Below, piece after piece: positions 1 through 8,328 of a DNA stretch of 64,000 nt. Each line of letters opens with the position of its first letter. Positions within the stretch are counted from its first letter, which is position 1. The translations under genes and the position numbers were made by a program. The notes under the pieces were generated by a model. That model had not been told where the DNA came from and did no database searches. It was given only the letters and a program-made list of their open reading frames with translations. The stretch is from Megamonas hypermegale_A (GTDB lineage Bacteria; Bacillota; Negativicutes; Selenomonadales; Selenomonadaceae), in NCBI RefSeq assembly GCF_030371585.1, contig NZ_JAUDCE010000002.1; one strand, 5' to 3'.

Positions 1-726
1 AACGAGATTTTCCGTCAGGCGCAGACAAGCATGATTATCCAGAATGCCCATATCATAAATGCCGGCCGTCTGCCGGATATCCGCCGCCAATACGATGATT
101 TCATTTTTTACGAAATCGACAACGACACTTTCATCACGGAAAAAATTCTCGAGCTGTGCACCGCCATTCTGCCTAAAGAAGGCTATGACGTTTTGACGGA
201 CGTACAGATTTTATCGCCGATGCACCGCTTCACCTGCGGCGTGGAAAATTTAAACCTGCTTTTGCAGCAGACGCTCAATCCCGCCGGTCCGGAAAAAGAT
301 GAAATAAAATCCGGCGCGCAGATTTTCCGCATTGGCGACAAAGTAATGCACATCCGCAACAATTATCAAAAAAACGTCTTTAACGGCGATATCGGCTTTA
401 TCCGCGCCATAACGAAAGACAGTGTATCGGTGGAATACCTCGACCGATACGTGAATTATGCCAAAAACGAACTGAACGAACTCACCCTGTCCTACGCTTC
501 CAGCGTGCATAAAAGTCAGGGCAGTGAATACAAAGTTGTCATCATGCCGCTGTCTACCAGCCACTACATCATGCTTCAGCGCAATCTACTGTACACCGCC
601 ATCACCCGCGCCAAGGAAAAAGTCATTCTGCTCGGCTCGAAAAAAGCACTGACGACGGCCGTACAAAGCAACCGCACACAAAAAAGATATACGCTGCTCG
701 CCGAGCGGCTGGCGCGAAAATTATAA
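1..726 (+). CDS. recD2: RecD2-type ATP-dependent DNA helicase, C-terminal part (truncated by window start)
   Basis: The reading frame is open from base 1 (N-E-I-F-R-Q-A-Q...), so this is the 3' end of a longer gene and the ATG at 31 is internal. What is visible is the C-terminal part of a superfamily 1B helicase: the IFRQAQ and NAHIIN segments near the start, and at the end the SVHKSQGSEYK and LLYTAITRAKEKV motifs (helicase motifs V and VI, nucleotide coupling and the arginine region). RecD2 family helicases unwind DNA 5' to 3' and act in repair and recombination in bacteria without RecBC. The Walker A part lies outside the window. It ends 21 bp before comF on the same strand, so cotranscription is likely. 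Confidence 0.9.
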   Translation, partial: NEIFRQAQTSMIIQNAHIINAGRLPDIRRQYDDFIFYEIDNDTFITEKILELCTAILPKEGYDVLTDVQILSPMHRFTCGVENLNLLLQQTLNPAGPEKDEIKSGAQIFRIGDKVMHIRNNYQKNVFNGDIGFIRAITKDSVSVEYLDRYVNYAKNELNELTLSYASSVHKSQGSEYKVVIMPLSTSHYIMLQRNLLYTAITRAKEKVILLGSKKALTTAVQSNRTQKRYTLLAERLARKL

Positions 727-747
727 ACATGAAAAGAGATTTTATCA

Positions 748-1416
748 TTGTTGAATGCAATTTATGAAGCTGTAATCCAGTTTCTCTTTCCGCCGCGCTG
801 TCCTTCCTGCCGCGCTTATGTGGAAAAAGATGGGCAGTGGTGCGAAAGCTGCCTAAGCGAAATCCTGCGCAATAAAAATCTCGCCTACGACGCGGAGGTG
901 CGCAGATATATTTCACCAATTGTAGCTGTAGGTAAATACGATAAAGGACTTAAAGATTTAATTCACGAATTAAAGTATCAAAATGATTTTGCCGCTCTGC
1001 CTTATATTTACACTGTGCTGGACAGATTGGACGACGAATGGCAGCAATTCTTCGCCGATTTTGATTATGTAATTCCCGTGCCGCTTCACGCCGAAAAATT
1101 AAAACGGCGCGGCTTCAATCAGGTAGACAGGATATTTTCACCCTGGGCAAAAGCACACGGACTTCATTATGCCGATATTTTAATCCGCACGAAGAAAACA
1201 AAATCGCAGTACAGTCTCAATCCGTCGGAGCGCAGTATAAATCTGCACGCCGCCTTTGCTCTGAAGAAAGATATTTCCGTCGCCAATGCCAAATGTCTGC
1301 TGCTCGACGATATCTTCACTACGGGAAGCACGCTGAAAAACTGCGCCAAAGTATTAAAAGAACACGGTGCACGCAGTGTAAGCGGTCTTGTACTCGCCAG
1401 CAATGCCGACGATTAA
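748..1416 (+). CDS. comF: ComF family protein (zinc ribbon plus phosphoribosyltransferase fold)
   Basis: 222 residues, the usual ComF length. Near residues 14-33 a zinc-ribbon-like CPSC...CESC set is visible. Near the C-terminus the PRTase signature LLLDDIFTTGSTL binds phosphoribosyl pyrophosphate in this fold. ComF proteins are cytosolic and needed for natural transformation in Bacillus and Haemophilus, where they may help handle incoming single-stranded DNA. In many genomes the family is annotated only as an amidophosphoribosyltransferase-like protein. The start is a TTG at 748, preceded by a weak AAAAGAGA ribosome site; no ATG fits better. It sits directly after recD2 and upstream of comEA/comEC, which supports a DNA-uptake role by context. 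Confidence 0.88.
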   Translation: MLNAIYEAVIQFLFPPRCPSCRAYVEKDGQWCESCLSEILRNKNLAYDAEVRRYISPIVAVGKYDKGLKDLIHELKYQNDFAALPYIYTVLDRLDDEWQQFFADFDYVIPVPLHAEKLKRRGFNQVDRIFSPWAKAHGLHYADILIRTKKTKSQYSLNPSERSINLHAAFALKKDISVANAKCLLLDDIFTTGSTLKNCAKVLKEHGARSVSGLVLASNADD

Positions 1417-1422
1417 TAATAA

Positions 1423-1549
1423 CCTGTTGTGCTAATGAAACATCGAGCCCGCATAGACAGTATAATACTTTATATTCGTTCGATATTGTCACTTAACCTC
1501 ACTAAATATAAAGTACTATACTGCCTTAGGATATCAACTAACACAGCAG
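1423..1549 (+). repeat. Family P palindromic element, copy 1
   Basis: Intergenic palindrome between comF and the TPR gene. The 68 bp core is 1457-1524, with arms of the form CAGTATAATACTTTATATT and a right arm that nearly matches its complement (one transposed base pair), around a 28 bp spacer starting CGTTCGAT. Outer arms (TGTTGTGCTAAT and its partner ACTAACACAGCA) pair imperfectly. The arm variant ACTT/AAGT here replaces AGTT/AACT of most other copies, so pairing is kept. No ORF. Confidence 0.9.
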
Positions 1550-1582
1550 ATAAAATCAAATTGACTGAAAGGAGGTTTTCTC

Positions 1583-2665
1583 TTGCCTAAATCCCGCCCG
1601 AAATGGTTTCAGCCCGACATATTTTCCCCGCCTAGCGTGAATAATGCCGATTTTACCGTATTCAGTCAGAACTTCCCGCCGAAGGAAAATCAAAATCCGC
1701 CGCCTGCCGTCAGCAACACTTCTGCCGCGCAGGATATTTCGCTGAAAGAAGCGCTCTGGCAGGAAATACACCAGTTTAAAGCAGAAAAGCTTTACGCGGA
1801 GGCGCTGTCGTGCTTTCACACACTGTTTGAAAAAAAATCTGCCGACAATTACACATTTTATGAACTGGCCGATATTTATTTCTTAATGAACGATTACACG
1901 CGCAGTCTAAACTGGCTGCAAAAATTCCAAACGGCTGAGCCGGAAAACGGCAAAGGCTTTCTATTGCAAGCGCGTATTTTTCTCCAACTGGGCAAAAAAG
2001 ACGACGCTCTTTCTGTCGTAAGTCAGCTTTTTTCCCGCAAAATAAAAATCGATGAAGAAGAAGATTTGCAAAAGCTGGACCGGCTCATAAGCCGCCTGAA
2101 AAAAATCTTTAAAGCCGATAAACTGCTGCGCCGCTGTCCTGATATAAACACGTACGAAAAACAGCGCCGCCACAGTCTGAAAAATAATTCCGCCGTCAAA
2201 ACCGTACCTGCCGAGTCAGATGATACAGCCGGTACAATTATCGAAAGGACTACCATGCCAACATCAAATTCACCGGTCAATCCCCATCTTTGCGCCGCCC
2301 TAAACCGTATCTGGGATATGCAGGCGGCCAATCAGGAAGACACGAAAAACATCTTGAATTATTCCGCCGAAGATATCGGCAATGCCGTTATGCAGCAGGT
2401 TCTGTCATATAAAAAGAAAATCTGGCTGTTTAACTATCTTGCCGATGTCTTCCGCAGCCACAACAATTTAAAAACGGCGCTGTATCTGCTTCGGCAGGCA
2501 CTGCTGCTTGATGATGAAAACGAAATTGTTTTGAAAAATCTCGGATATCTTCTGTACAAAAACGGCGAATACAAAGCCGCTTCGGCTGTTTTAGAAGATA
2601 TAACCGTAAAGGATTTTGCCGTTTCAGACTTAATCCGTCAATGTCGCAACTTAGAAAGTGAATGA
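1583..2665 (+). CDS. Tetratricopeptide-repeat protein of unknown function
   Basis: 360 residues. The start is a TTG at 1583 behind a near-perfect AAAGGAGG site at 1568-1574. The N-terminal 50 residues are proline and asparagine rich and look disordered. Helical TPR-like units are visible around residues 60-150 (YAEALSCFHTLFEK, YTRSLNWLQKFQ, KKDDALSVVSQLF) and again at 270-350 (NNLKTALYLLRQALLL, NGEYKAASAVL). There is no signal peptide, so it is probably a cytosolic protein-interaction scaffold. A polar, low-complexity linker (residues about 205-235) separates the two TPR blocks. It lies 6 bp upstream of comEA, so it is probably in the same transcript. A role in DNA uptake is only suggested by position. 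Confidence 0.7.
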   Translation: MPKSRPKWFQPDIFSPPSVNNADFTVFSQNFPPKENQNPPPAVSNTSAAQDISLKEALWQEIHQFKAEKLYAEALSCFHTLFEKKSADNYTFYELADIYFLMNDYTRSLNWLQKFQTAEPENGKGFLLQARIFLQLGKKDDALSVVSQLFSRKIKIDEEEDLQKLDRLISRLKKIFKADKLLRRCPDINTYEKQRRHSLKNNSAVKTVPAESDDTAGTIIERTTMPTSNSPVNPHLCAALNRIWDMQAANQEDTKNILNYSAEDIGNAVMQQVLSYKKKIWLFNYLADVFRSHNNLKTALYLLRQALLLDDENEIVLKNLGYLLYKNGEYKAASAVLEDITVKDFAVSDLIRQCRNLESE

Positions 2666-2671
2666 TATATT

Positions 2672-3259
2672 ATGCCCATGTATAAAAAATCGCTCTGTAT
2701 TTTACTGTTTATCGCCCTTGTCGCCGGCGGCAGCATATTTTACAATTACTCGGCTGAAGAGGAAATCGCACTTGACGAACCGGCTGACACAGCGGGAACC
2801 GCCGCGGAAAAATATGAGGTTACCGTCTATGTGAGCGGCGAGGTCACCTCTCCCGGTGTCGTCACGCTCGACAGTTCCTGCCGCGTAAAGGATGCCATCA
2901 GTGCCTGCGGCGATTTTACACCGCTCGCCGACAAAAACGGCGTCAATCTGGCGCAGAAACTGACGGACGGTATGCAGATAAACGTACCGGCGCAAACAGC
3001 GCAGCAAAATACCGCCCAAACTCCCGCGCAAAATGCCAAATCCGCGCCGAGTTCCTCCGGCAATGCCGAAATCGTGAACATCAATACGGCAACGAAAGAG
3101 CAGCTCGACACACTGCCGGGAGTAGGCCCTGCCACTGCCGACAAAATCATTGAATACCGCCAGACGAACGGGCCGTTCCAATCCGTTGAGGACATCAAAA
3201 ACGTGCGCGGCATCGGCGATGCCAAATTTTCCAAAATGCAAAGTAGGATACGAATATGA
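2672..3259 (+). CDS. comEA: ComEA-type DNA receptor (SLBB plus helix-hairpin-helix)
   Basis: 195 residues. An N-terminal membrane anchor (residues about 7-25, SLCILLFIALVAGGSIFY) is followed by an SLBB-like domain (about 49-105, starting YEVTVYVSGEVTSPGV), an Ala/Gln/Pro linker, and a C-terminal double helix-hairpin-helix domain (about 135-195) with the motifs LDTLPGVGPATADKIIEYR and VRGIGDAK. This is the standard ComEA layout; the family binds double-stranded DNA outside the cytoplasmic membrane and feeds it to ComEC. The stop overlaps the ComEC start by four bases (ATGA at 3256-3259), so the two are translationally coupled. No comEB gene lies between them, unlike in Bacillus. Confidence 0.93.
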   Translation: MPMYKKSLCILLFIALVAGGSIFYNYSAEEEIALDEPADTAGTAAEKYEVTVYVSGEVTSPGVVTLDSSCRVKDAISACGDFTPLADKNGVNLAQKLTDGMQINVPAQTAQQNTAQTPAQNAKSAPSSSGNAEIVNINTATKEQLDTLPGVGPATADKIIEYRQTNGPFQSVEDIKNVRGIGDAKFSKMQSRIRI

Positions 3260-5637
3260 TGAATATACAGTACGGGCAATACCCTTTATTATTTTTAAAC
3301 AGTTTAATATTCTGTTACAGCTTAGGCATTTATGGCGCAGAGAAATACACTCTGCCCCATAAATGCCTTTTTTTATTACTTATTGTTAATTTCTGCCTTG
3401 CTGTCTATCTCATGCTGAAAAAACATCATCTGACCTTCGTTCCCGTCGTGTTCATCTTCCTGCTGCTCGGTCAGCTTGCCGGTTCCGCCGCATTTTCCGT
3501 ATCCGCCGACAAAATCAGCCGCTGGGAAAACAAATCTCTGACGGTTGAAGGCACTGTCTGTGAAGAACCCTCCGTCCGTCAGGATAACAGCGGTATCTAC
3601 CACCTGTCATATATTATCGACACGCAGAAAATCATCCAAAAAAATCAGACGCAAAGTGCCAGCGGCAAAATCTATATCTATAAAAAACAGAAAAATCTAT
3701 CTTCCCTTGCCAAAATCGGCGATACCGTCTCCGTATCCGGCACGCTCCGCCAGATACACGGCTACCACAATCCCGGTCAGATAAACCGCGAACTGCGCGC
3801 CCGCCAACTGGGAATTTACGGCTTCATTTCCGCCGGTAAAGCCGATATAAACATAATCAACCCGGCTGCTGGTTTTAATCTGAACCAATTCAGCGCCGAC
3901 TTGCGCCATAAAATTTTAAACACTCTGCTTTCCGTCATGCCGTCAGATGACGCTTATATGATTTTCGCCATGCTCTTTGGCGGCTACAGCAATATTCCCG
4001 CTGAACTGCTCGAAGCATTCTCGCTCACCGGCATTATTCACATTCTGTCCGTTTCCGGCTCACATATCAGCCTTATCGCCGGTTTTCTGCTAAGCTTAGG
4101 CCGTCTGTTTCGCCTGCCCCGCAGTTTAAATCTTCTGCTGTTAATTATCATCATATCTTTCTACGCCTTCTTGTGCGGCTGCACCGCTCCCGTAATCCGC
4201 GCCGCCGTCATGGGCATACTGACGGCCGCCGCTCTTACCCTGCAAAAATCGCATGAAGCCGCCCATCTTTTGAGCATTACGGCGCTCATCATGCTGCTTA
4301 TCAGCCCTCTGCTGCTTTTCGATATCAGCTTCCAGCTGTCTTTTGCCTCCACCGCTGGTCTTGTCTACCTAATGTCTTTTTTTAGACAGAAACTTCATTT
4401 TCTGCCCCGTTTCATTGCCGACAATATCGCCCTGACTGCCAGCGCGCAAGTCATGACACTGCCCTTAATCGCCTGGTATTTCAATTCACTGTCGCCAAGC
4501 AGCCTGATAGCCAACCTAATCGCCGTGCCGCTACTCGAATTCATCATCATTTTGAGCCTTGGCGGCTGCCTTATTTTATTTCTGCCGTTCATCGCCAAAA
4601 TATTATTTATTTCCTCCAGTTTAATTCTCGGTCTTGCCAATATGTTCACCCTGCATATCGCCGCCCTGCCCTTTGCATCAGTTTATATCCCGACACTGCC
4701 GTTTATCTGCGTCGCCGTTTACTATCTCATACTATTCATCATTTTCAACCGCAAAGCAGGGACGTTTTGCTGGAAAATAATCCACCGTTACCGCTTCGGC
4801 GTAGCCACATTATCATTAATCGGCCTGCTTTTCAGTGCGTATCTTATATTTAAGCCGCACGACCTGCAAATTCACTTTATCGACGTCGGTCAAGGAGACT
4901 GCATACTCGTCATCACGCCGCAGCACAAAGCCGTCATGATTGATACGGGCGGCTCCGTCAATTCCGATTTCGATATCGGAGCGCGCGTCGACCTGCCCTA
5001 CTTGCGCCATTACGGCATTACGAAGCTCGATTACCTCATACTCTCCCATGCCGACGCCGACCATGCCGCAGGTGCATACGCCATCATACAGAAAATCCCC
5101 GTAAATCACTTCATTATCGCCAATCAGCCGCTGAAAGAATACCGCAAAGTATTGAAACTTCCGCCTGACAGTCAAATACTGAACCAAGCCGTCACTGCCC
5201 GAACCGATATGCAGTTCACACTCGACGGCGTTCAGTTTCAATTTCTCCGCGCCAACGAAAATCCTTCATTAAATACTGGCAATGCCGCTTCAAATGTACT
5301 AAAATTATCCTATCACAACTTTTCCGCGCTGTTTACCGGCGACCTGCCCGAGAAGCAGGAACATGAACTTATACAAAACCGCTCCGATTTGCAGTCCACC
5401 GTTTTAAAAATAGCCCATCACGGTTCAAAAACATCTTCCAGTGCGGAATTTCTGCAAAATGTAAAACCGCACTTTGCTGTCATCTCCGTCGGCAAATACA
5501 ACAGCTTCAACCATCCCAGCCCCGAAGTCATTGAGCGGCTCGACAAACTGCAAATTCCGATTTACAGAACCGATACAAACGGCGCGGTTGTATTTTCCAC
5601 TGACGGGTATAAATTGAAAATAGATACGTTTAGTTAA
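3256..5637 (+). CDS. comEC: ComEC DNA uptake channel/nuclease protein
   Basis: 793 residues, the full family length. Order of parts: N-terminal membrane helices and a DUF4131-type OB region (about 1-190); the polytopic Competence domain (about 215-490, many hydrophobic helices, with ILSVSGSHISLIAGF); and a C-terminal metallo-beta-lactamase domain (about 535-793) with DVGQGDCILV, the metal ligand set SHADADHAAG and IAHHGSKTSS. In the family the channel passes single-stranded DNA across the inner membrane and the lactamase-like domain is proposed to degrade the other strand. All key histidines and aspartates of the HxDxDH motif are present, so the gene appears intact. The stop is followed within two bases by repeat element L-A. 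Confidence 0.95.
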   Translation: MMNIQYGQYPLLFLNSLIFCYSLGIYGAEKYTLPHKCLFLLLIVNFCLAVYLMLKKHHLTFVPVVFIFLLLGQLAGSAAFSVSADKISRWENKSLTVEGTVCEEPSVRQDNSGIYHLSYIIDTQKIIQKNQTQSASGKIYIYKKQKNLSSLAKIGDTVSVSGTLRQIHGYHNPGQINRELRARQLGIYGFISAGKADINIINPAAGFNLNQFSADLRHKILNTLLSVMPSDDAYMIFAMLFGGYSNIPAELLEAFSLTGIIHILSVSGSHISLIAGFLLSLGRLFRLPRSLNLLLLIIIISFYAFLCGCTAPVIRAAVMGILTAAALTLQKSHEAAHLLSITALIMLLISPLLLFDISFQLSFASTAGLVYLMSFFRQKLHFLPRFIADNIALTASAQVMTLPLIAWYFNSLSPSSLIANLIAVPLLEFIIILSLGGCLILFLPFIAKILFISSSLILGLANMFTLHIAALPFASVYIPTLPFICVAVYYLILFIIFNRKAGTFCWKIIHRYRFGVATLSLIGLLFSAYLIFKPHDLQIHFIDVGQGDCILVITPQHKAVMIDTGGSVNSDFDIGARVDLPYLRHYGITKLDYLILSHADADHAAGAYAIIQKIPVNHFIIANQPLKEYRKVLKLPPDSQILNQAVTARTDMQFTLDGVQFQFLRANENPSLNTGNAASNVLKLSYHNFSALFTGDLPEKQEHELIQNRSDLQSTVLKIAHHGSKTSSSAEFLQNVKPHFAVISVGKYNSFNHPSPEVIERLDKLQIPIYRTDTNGAVVFSTDGYKLKIDTFS

Positions 5638-5638
5638 T

Positions 5639-6172
5639 GTTCATTTTTCTTTTGAGGTCAAAAGAAAAACGAATAAAAGAACGTGCCGTTCGGCGCAATA
5701 TAAGATAAAGAGAATTAATTTCTTAATTTATACTTATATTGCGCCGGGCAATTTTTCTTTGAAGTCAAAGAAAAGTTGCCGAAAAAGAAACCTTTTAGTT
5801 CGTAGCCCACTAGAGATTTTCACTTTAAAAAGAATAATATTTAGATATAACGTTTAAAAACTCGCTTTGCTCAAACATTTAAACTAAAACCATATCTAAA
5901 TATTATTCTTTTTAATAGCTAAAGCTACCGTGAAAATACTCTAAATGTGGATGACAATTTTAGCATGATTAGCAAACTTCAGTAAGAACAGCTCAATTTG
6001 TTCTCAGCTGGAACTAGAAGGCACGAGCCAAATTCCAAACGTTTCGAGCCGTTGTTCCGCCTGTTCATATACGAGAGCCACGAAGGCCCGCCCAGTGCAG
6101 CGATAGCGAAACGTTAAAAGGTTTTTTCTTTTTGGTTCGTTTTTCTTTTGACCTTTCAAAAGAAAAATGAAC
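5639..6172 (+). repeat. Family L structured element, copy A (complete, 534 bp)
   Basis: A non-coding repeat filling the whole comEC-holA gap. The ends are inverted repeats: GTTCATTTTTCTTTTGA at the left and TCAAAAGAAAAATGAAC at the right, 17 bp perfect. Each end is also part of its own hairpin. Inside, in order: a stem CGGCGCAATATAAG / CTTATATTGCGCCG; a hairpin GGCAATTTTTCTTTG / CAAAGAAAAGTTGCC; a long hairpin with arms around 5830-5853 and 5891-5914 that carries the inner stem GTTTAAA/TTTAAAC; and a conserved 3' part with CGAGCCAAATTCCAAACG. AACGTTTCG can pair with a downstream CGAAACGTT. Four more copies exist in this window. Confidence 0.92.
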
Positions 6173-6193
6173 AATAACTCGAAAGGAATTTTT

Positions 6194-7210
6194 ATGAAAT
6201 ATAATGAAGCTATGCGGCAGCTTCAGCAAAAGAAACTGTCGCCTGTATATTTAATTTACGGCGAGGAAACATATCTTGCGGAAAAATTTCTGAAAGCCCT
6301 GCTTAAGCTTATTAATCCGCAAAATGATGCAGAAGCCGTGCAGTATTTCGATACCGCAAGCGATATCAAGGCGATTTTACAGTCGCTTGACAGTTCGCCG
6401 TTTTTCAGCGAAAGAAACATCATCATCGCCAGCGATTTAAAAATTTTTCAGGACAAACTGTCTGACAAAGACAAACGCGACGAACAGCAGTTCACAGACT
6501 ACCTCGCCGCCATGCCGGAATACAGCATTTTAATCCTGCAATACCATAAAAATAAAATCGACAAACGGCGCAAATTATTCAAGACGATTGACAAATACGG
6601 CGTTATCGTGGAATGTGAAACGCTGAACTACTGGAACATAAACGACTGGCTCAATTCCCGCCTGCGCGAGCTGAACCTGCGCTTTGACCGCGAAGCCTAC
6701 GCTTATTTTATCGAAGCCGTAAAATCCATGGACAAAATCTCACTCGGTTTTTTGGACCAGGAACTTGTCAAACTCACTTTATACACCAATGAGAAATTCA
6801 TCAACCGTCAAACGCTGGAACAGGTATTTTCCTCCATTCCCGAAATTTCCGCCTTCCGCCTCTGGGACAGCCTTTGCGACAGAAATATTTCACTTGCGCT
6901 GGAATTATACCTGATACAAAAATCCGCCGGCGTCCACCCGCTTCGCCTGCTCGCGTTCCTCGTCCGCCAGGTACGCCAAATGTGGCAGGTGAAAACGTAT
7001 TTAAATGAAGGACAAAACGTAAAACAAATCGCTTCCGCCTTAAAACTCCATCCATTCATCACCGAAAAAATCGTCAAACAGACAAACAGCTTTTCCCTCG
7101 CTAAAATCGAACAGACACTGCAAAACCTCGCTTCTGCCGATTATAAATTAAAAACAGGCTCTGACGAACCAGCGCTTATGGAAAATATCTTAATTGAATT
7201 TTGCCGTTAA
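6194..7210 (+). CDS. holA: DNA polymerase III subunit delta
   Basis: 338 residues from the ATG at 6194, preceded by a GAAAGGAA ribosome site. An earlier in-frame ATG at 6167 lies inside repeat L-A, has no ribosome site and is rejected. The N-terminus reads SPVYLIYGEETYLAEKFL, the typical HolA opening (degenerate Walker-like AAA+ fold). Later segments such as FFSERNIIIASDL and the helical C-terminal clamp-loader collar (HPLRLLAFLVRQVRQMW) fit the family. Delta is the clamp-loader subunit that opens the beta ring. In Bacillus holA follows comEC and precedes rpsT. Here the first link is kept but rpsT is 16 kb away, and an L element has replaced the upstream region. Confidence 0.95.
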   Translation: MKYNEAMRQLQQKKLSPVYLIYGEETYLAEKFLKALLKLINPQNDAEAVQYFDTASDIKAILQSLDSSPFFSERNIIIASDLKIFQDKLSDKDKRDEQQFTDYLAAMPEYSILILQYHKNKIDKRRKLFKTIDKYGVIVECETLNYWNINDWLNSRLRELNLRFDREAYAYFIEAVKSMDKISLGFLDQELVKLTLYTNEKFINRQTLEQVFSSIPEISAFRLWDSLCDRNISLALELYLIQKSAGVHPLRLLAFLVRQVRQMWQVKTYLNEGQNVKQIASALKLHPFITEKIVKQTNSFSLAKIEQTLQNLASADYKLKTGSDEPALMENILIEFCR

Positions 7211-7247
7211 AATTTAACACTTATAAAATCTCAAGAGGTGAACCCAT

Positions 7248-7673
7248 TTGCATATTTCTTATACTGACAAAAAAATTTTTTCACCAGAACAAATCTCTGA
7301 TTTATTCATATCCGTAAATTGGAATTTATCAGCTAAAAACCCGCAACGCTTACACAAAGCCTTATTAAATTCGCCAACTGTATTTACCGCATGGCACGAA
7401 AACAATTTAGTTGGTTTAGCCAGAGCAATTGATGATAACGAAATGACAGCATATATTCATTATGTACTTGTTCATCCGAATTATCAGGGATTTGGGATAG
7501 CCCGCCATTTAGTAAATTTAATCAAAAATAAATACAGCAATTATTTATATATTGAATTAATGCCTGATGAAAGCAAAAATGCTATATTTTATCAAAAATT
7601 GGGGTTTAAAATTGTATCTGATGGAGTACCGATGCAATTATGTCATGCTGAAAAATATATCCAAAATAAATAG
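7248..7673 (+). CDS. GNAT family N-acetyltransferase
   Basis: 141 residues from a TTG start at 7248 behind AAGAGGTGA. Single GNAT domain: VGLARAIDDNEMTAYIHYVLVHPNYQGFGIARHLV carries strand 4 and the acetyl-CoA pyrophosphate loop (QGFGIA, matching Q/RxxGxG/A), and the C-terminal NAIFYQKLGFK is the usual motif B end. The substrate is unknown. The base composition is visibly more A+T rich than holA upstream, with many AAT, TTA and ATA codons, which may mean a different history. It is 37 bp downstream of holA and 25 bp upstream of the LysE gene, so it may be in the same transcript. Confidence 0.88.
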   Translation: MHISYTDKKIFSPEQISDLFISVNWNLSAKNPQRLHKALLNSPTVFTAWHENNLVGLARAIDDNEMTAYIHYVLVHPNYQGFGIARHLVNLIKNKYSNYLYIELMPDESKNAIFYQKLGFKIVSDGVPMQLCHAEKYIQNK

Positions 7674-7698
7674 CTCTATAAAAAGCGGTGCTTGAAAT

Positions 7699-8328
7699 AT
7701 GTATACAATTTTCCTTCAAGGTTTATTATTCGGGCTGGCTTATGTTATGCCTATCGGTATGCAAAACATCTATATCATTAATTCCGCCATGCAGAAAAAC
7801 CGGCGTATCATCATTTTCACAACAGCAGTCGTAATATTTTTCGATATTTCACTAGCTGTCGGCTGCTATTTCGGCGTAGGCGTCCTGCTTGACCGGTATG
7901 TTTTTCTGCGTGAAGTTGTTATGCTTCTCGGCTCAATTATCATATTTTATATTGCTTACGGTTTATGGCGTTCCGACAGTGATTTTAAAATCACAGCAAA
8001 CAGTAATCACAGTCTAATAAAAATTATCTCTGCCGCCTTTTCCGTTGCCTGGCTTAATCCGCAGGCAGTTATCGACGGTTCTCTGCTTCTGGGCAGTTTT
8101 AGAACAACACTTTCCGCAGACAATTCCGTTTATTTTCTCCTTGGTGTCTGCATCGCTTCCTGCATATGGTTTTCCTTTCTTTCCTTTATTGCTCATAAAT
8201 TCATTGAAAAATTTCGCAAACTGGCAAAATACATCAACCTTTCATGCGCCGTTATCCTTTTCTTATATGGAGTAAAACTTTTATACACTTTTTTATCAGA
8301 GATAATTCATTGTTCATTTTTCTTTTGA
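7699..8328 (+). CDS. LysE/ArgO-family amino-acid exporter
   Basis: 209 residues, about six hydrophobic helices. The opening LAYVMPIGMQNIYIINSAMQKNRR matches the LysE family signature (PIGxQN then a basic loop), and the central WLNPQAVIDGSLLLGSF is also characteristic. These membrane proteins export basic or other amino acids. The last residues (SFFF and the TGA stop at 8326-8328) are encoded by repeat element L-B, which starts at 8312. The insertion therefore rewrote the extreme C-terminus. The preceding sequence already covers a full-length transporter, so function is probably kept. The exact substrate cannot be read from sequence. Confidence 0.87.
   Translation: MYTIFLQGLLFGLAYVMPIGMQNIYIINSAMQKNRRIIIFTTAVVIFFDISLAVGCYFGVGVLLDRYVFLREVVMLLGSIIIFYIAYGLWRSDSDFKITANSNHSLIKIISAAFSVAWLNPQAVIDGSLLLGSFRTTLSADNSVYFLLGVCIASCIWFSFLSFIAHKFIEKFRKLAKYINLSCAVILFLYGVKLLYTFLSEIIHCSFFF

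Noticed and set aside
1423..1549. P elements as ordinary Rho-independent terminators
   Set aside because: Although strongly palindromic, they lack a T run and occur upstream of genes and between divergent genes as well as at gene ends.
5639..6172. L elements or P elements as CRISPR arrays
   Set aside because: There are no regularly spaced direct repeats with unique spacers and no cas genes.
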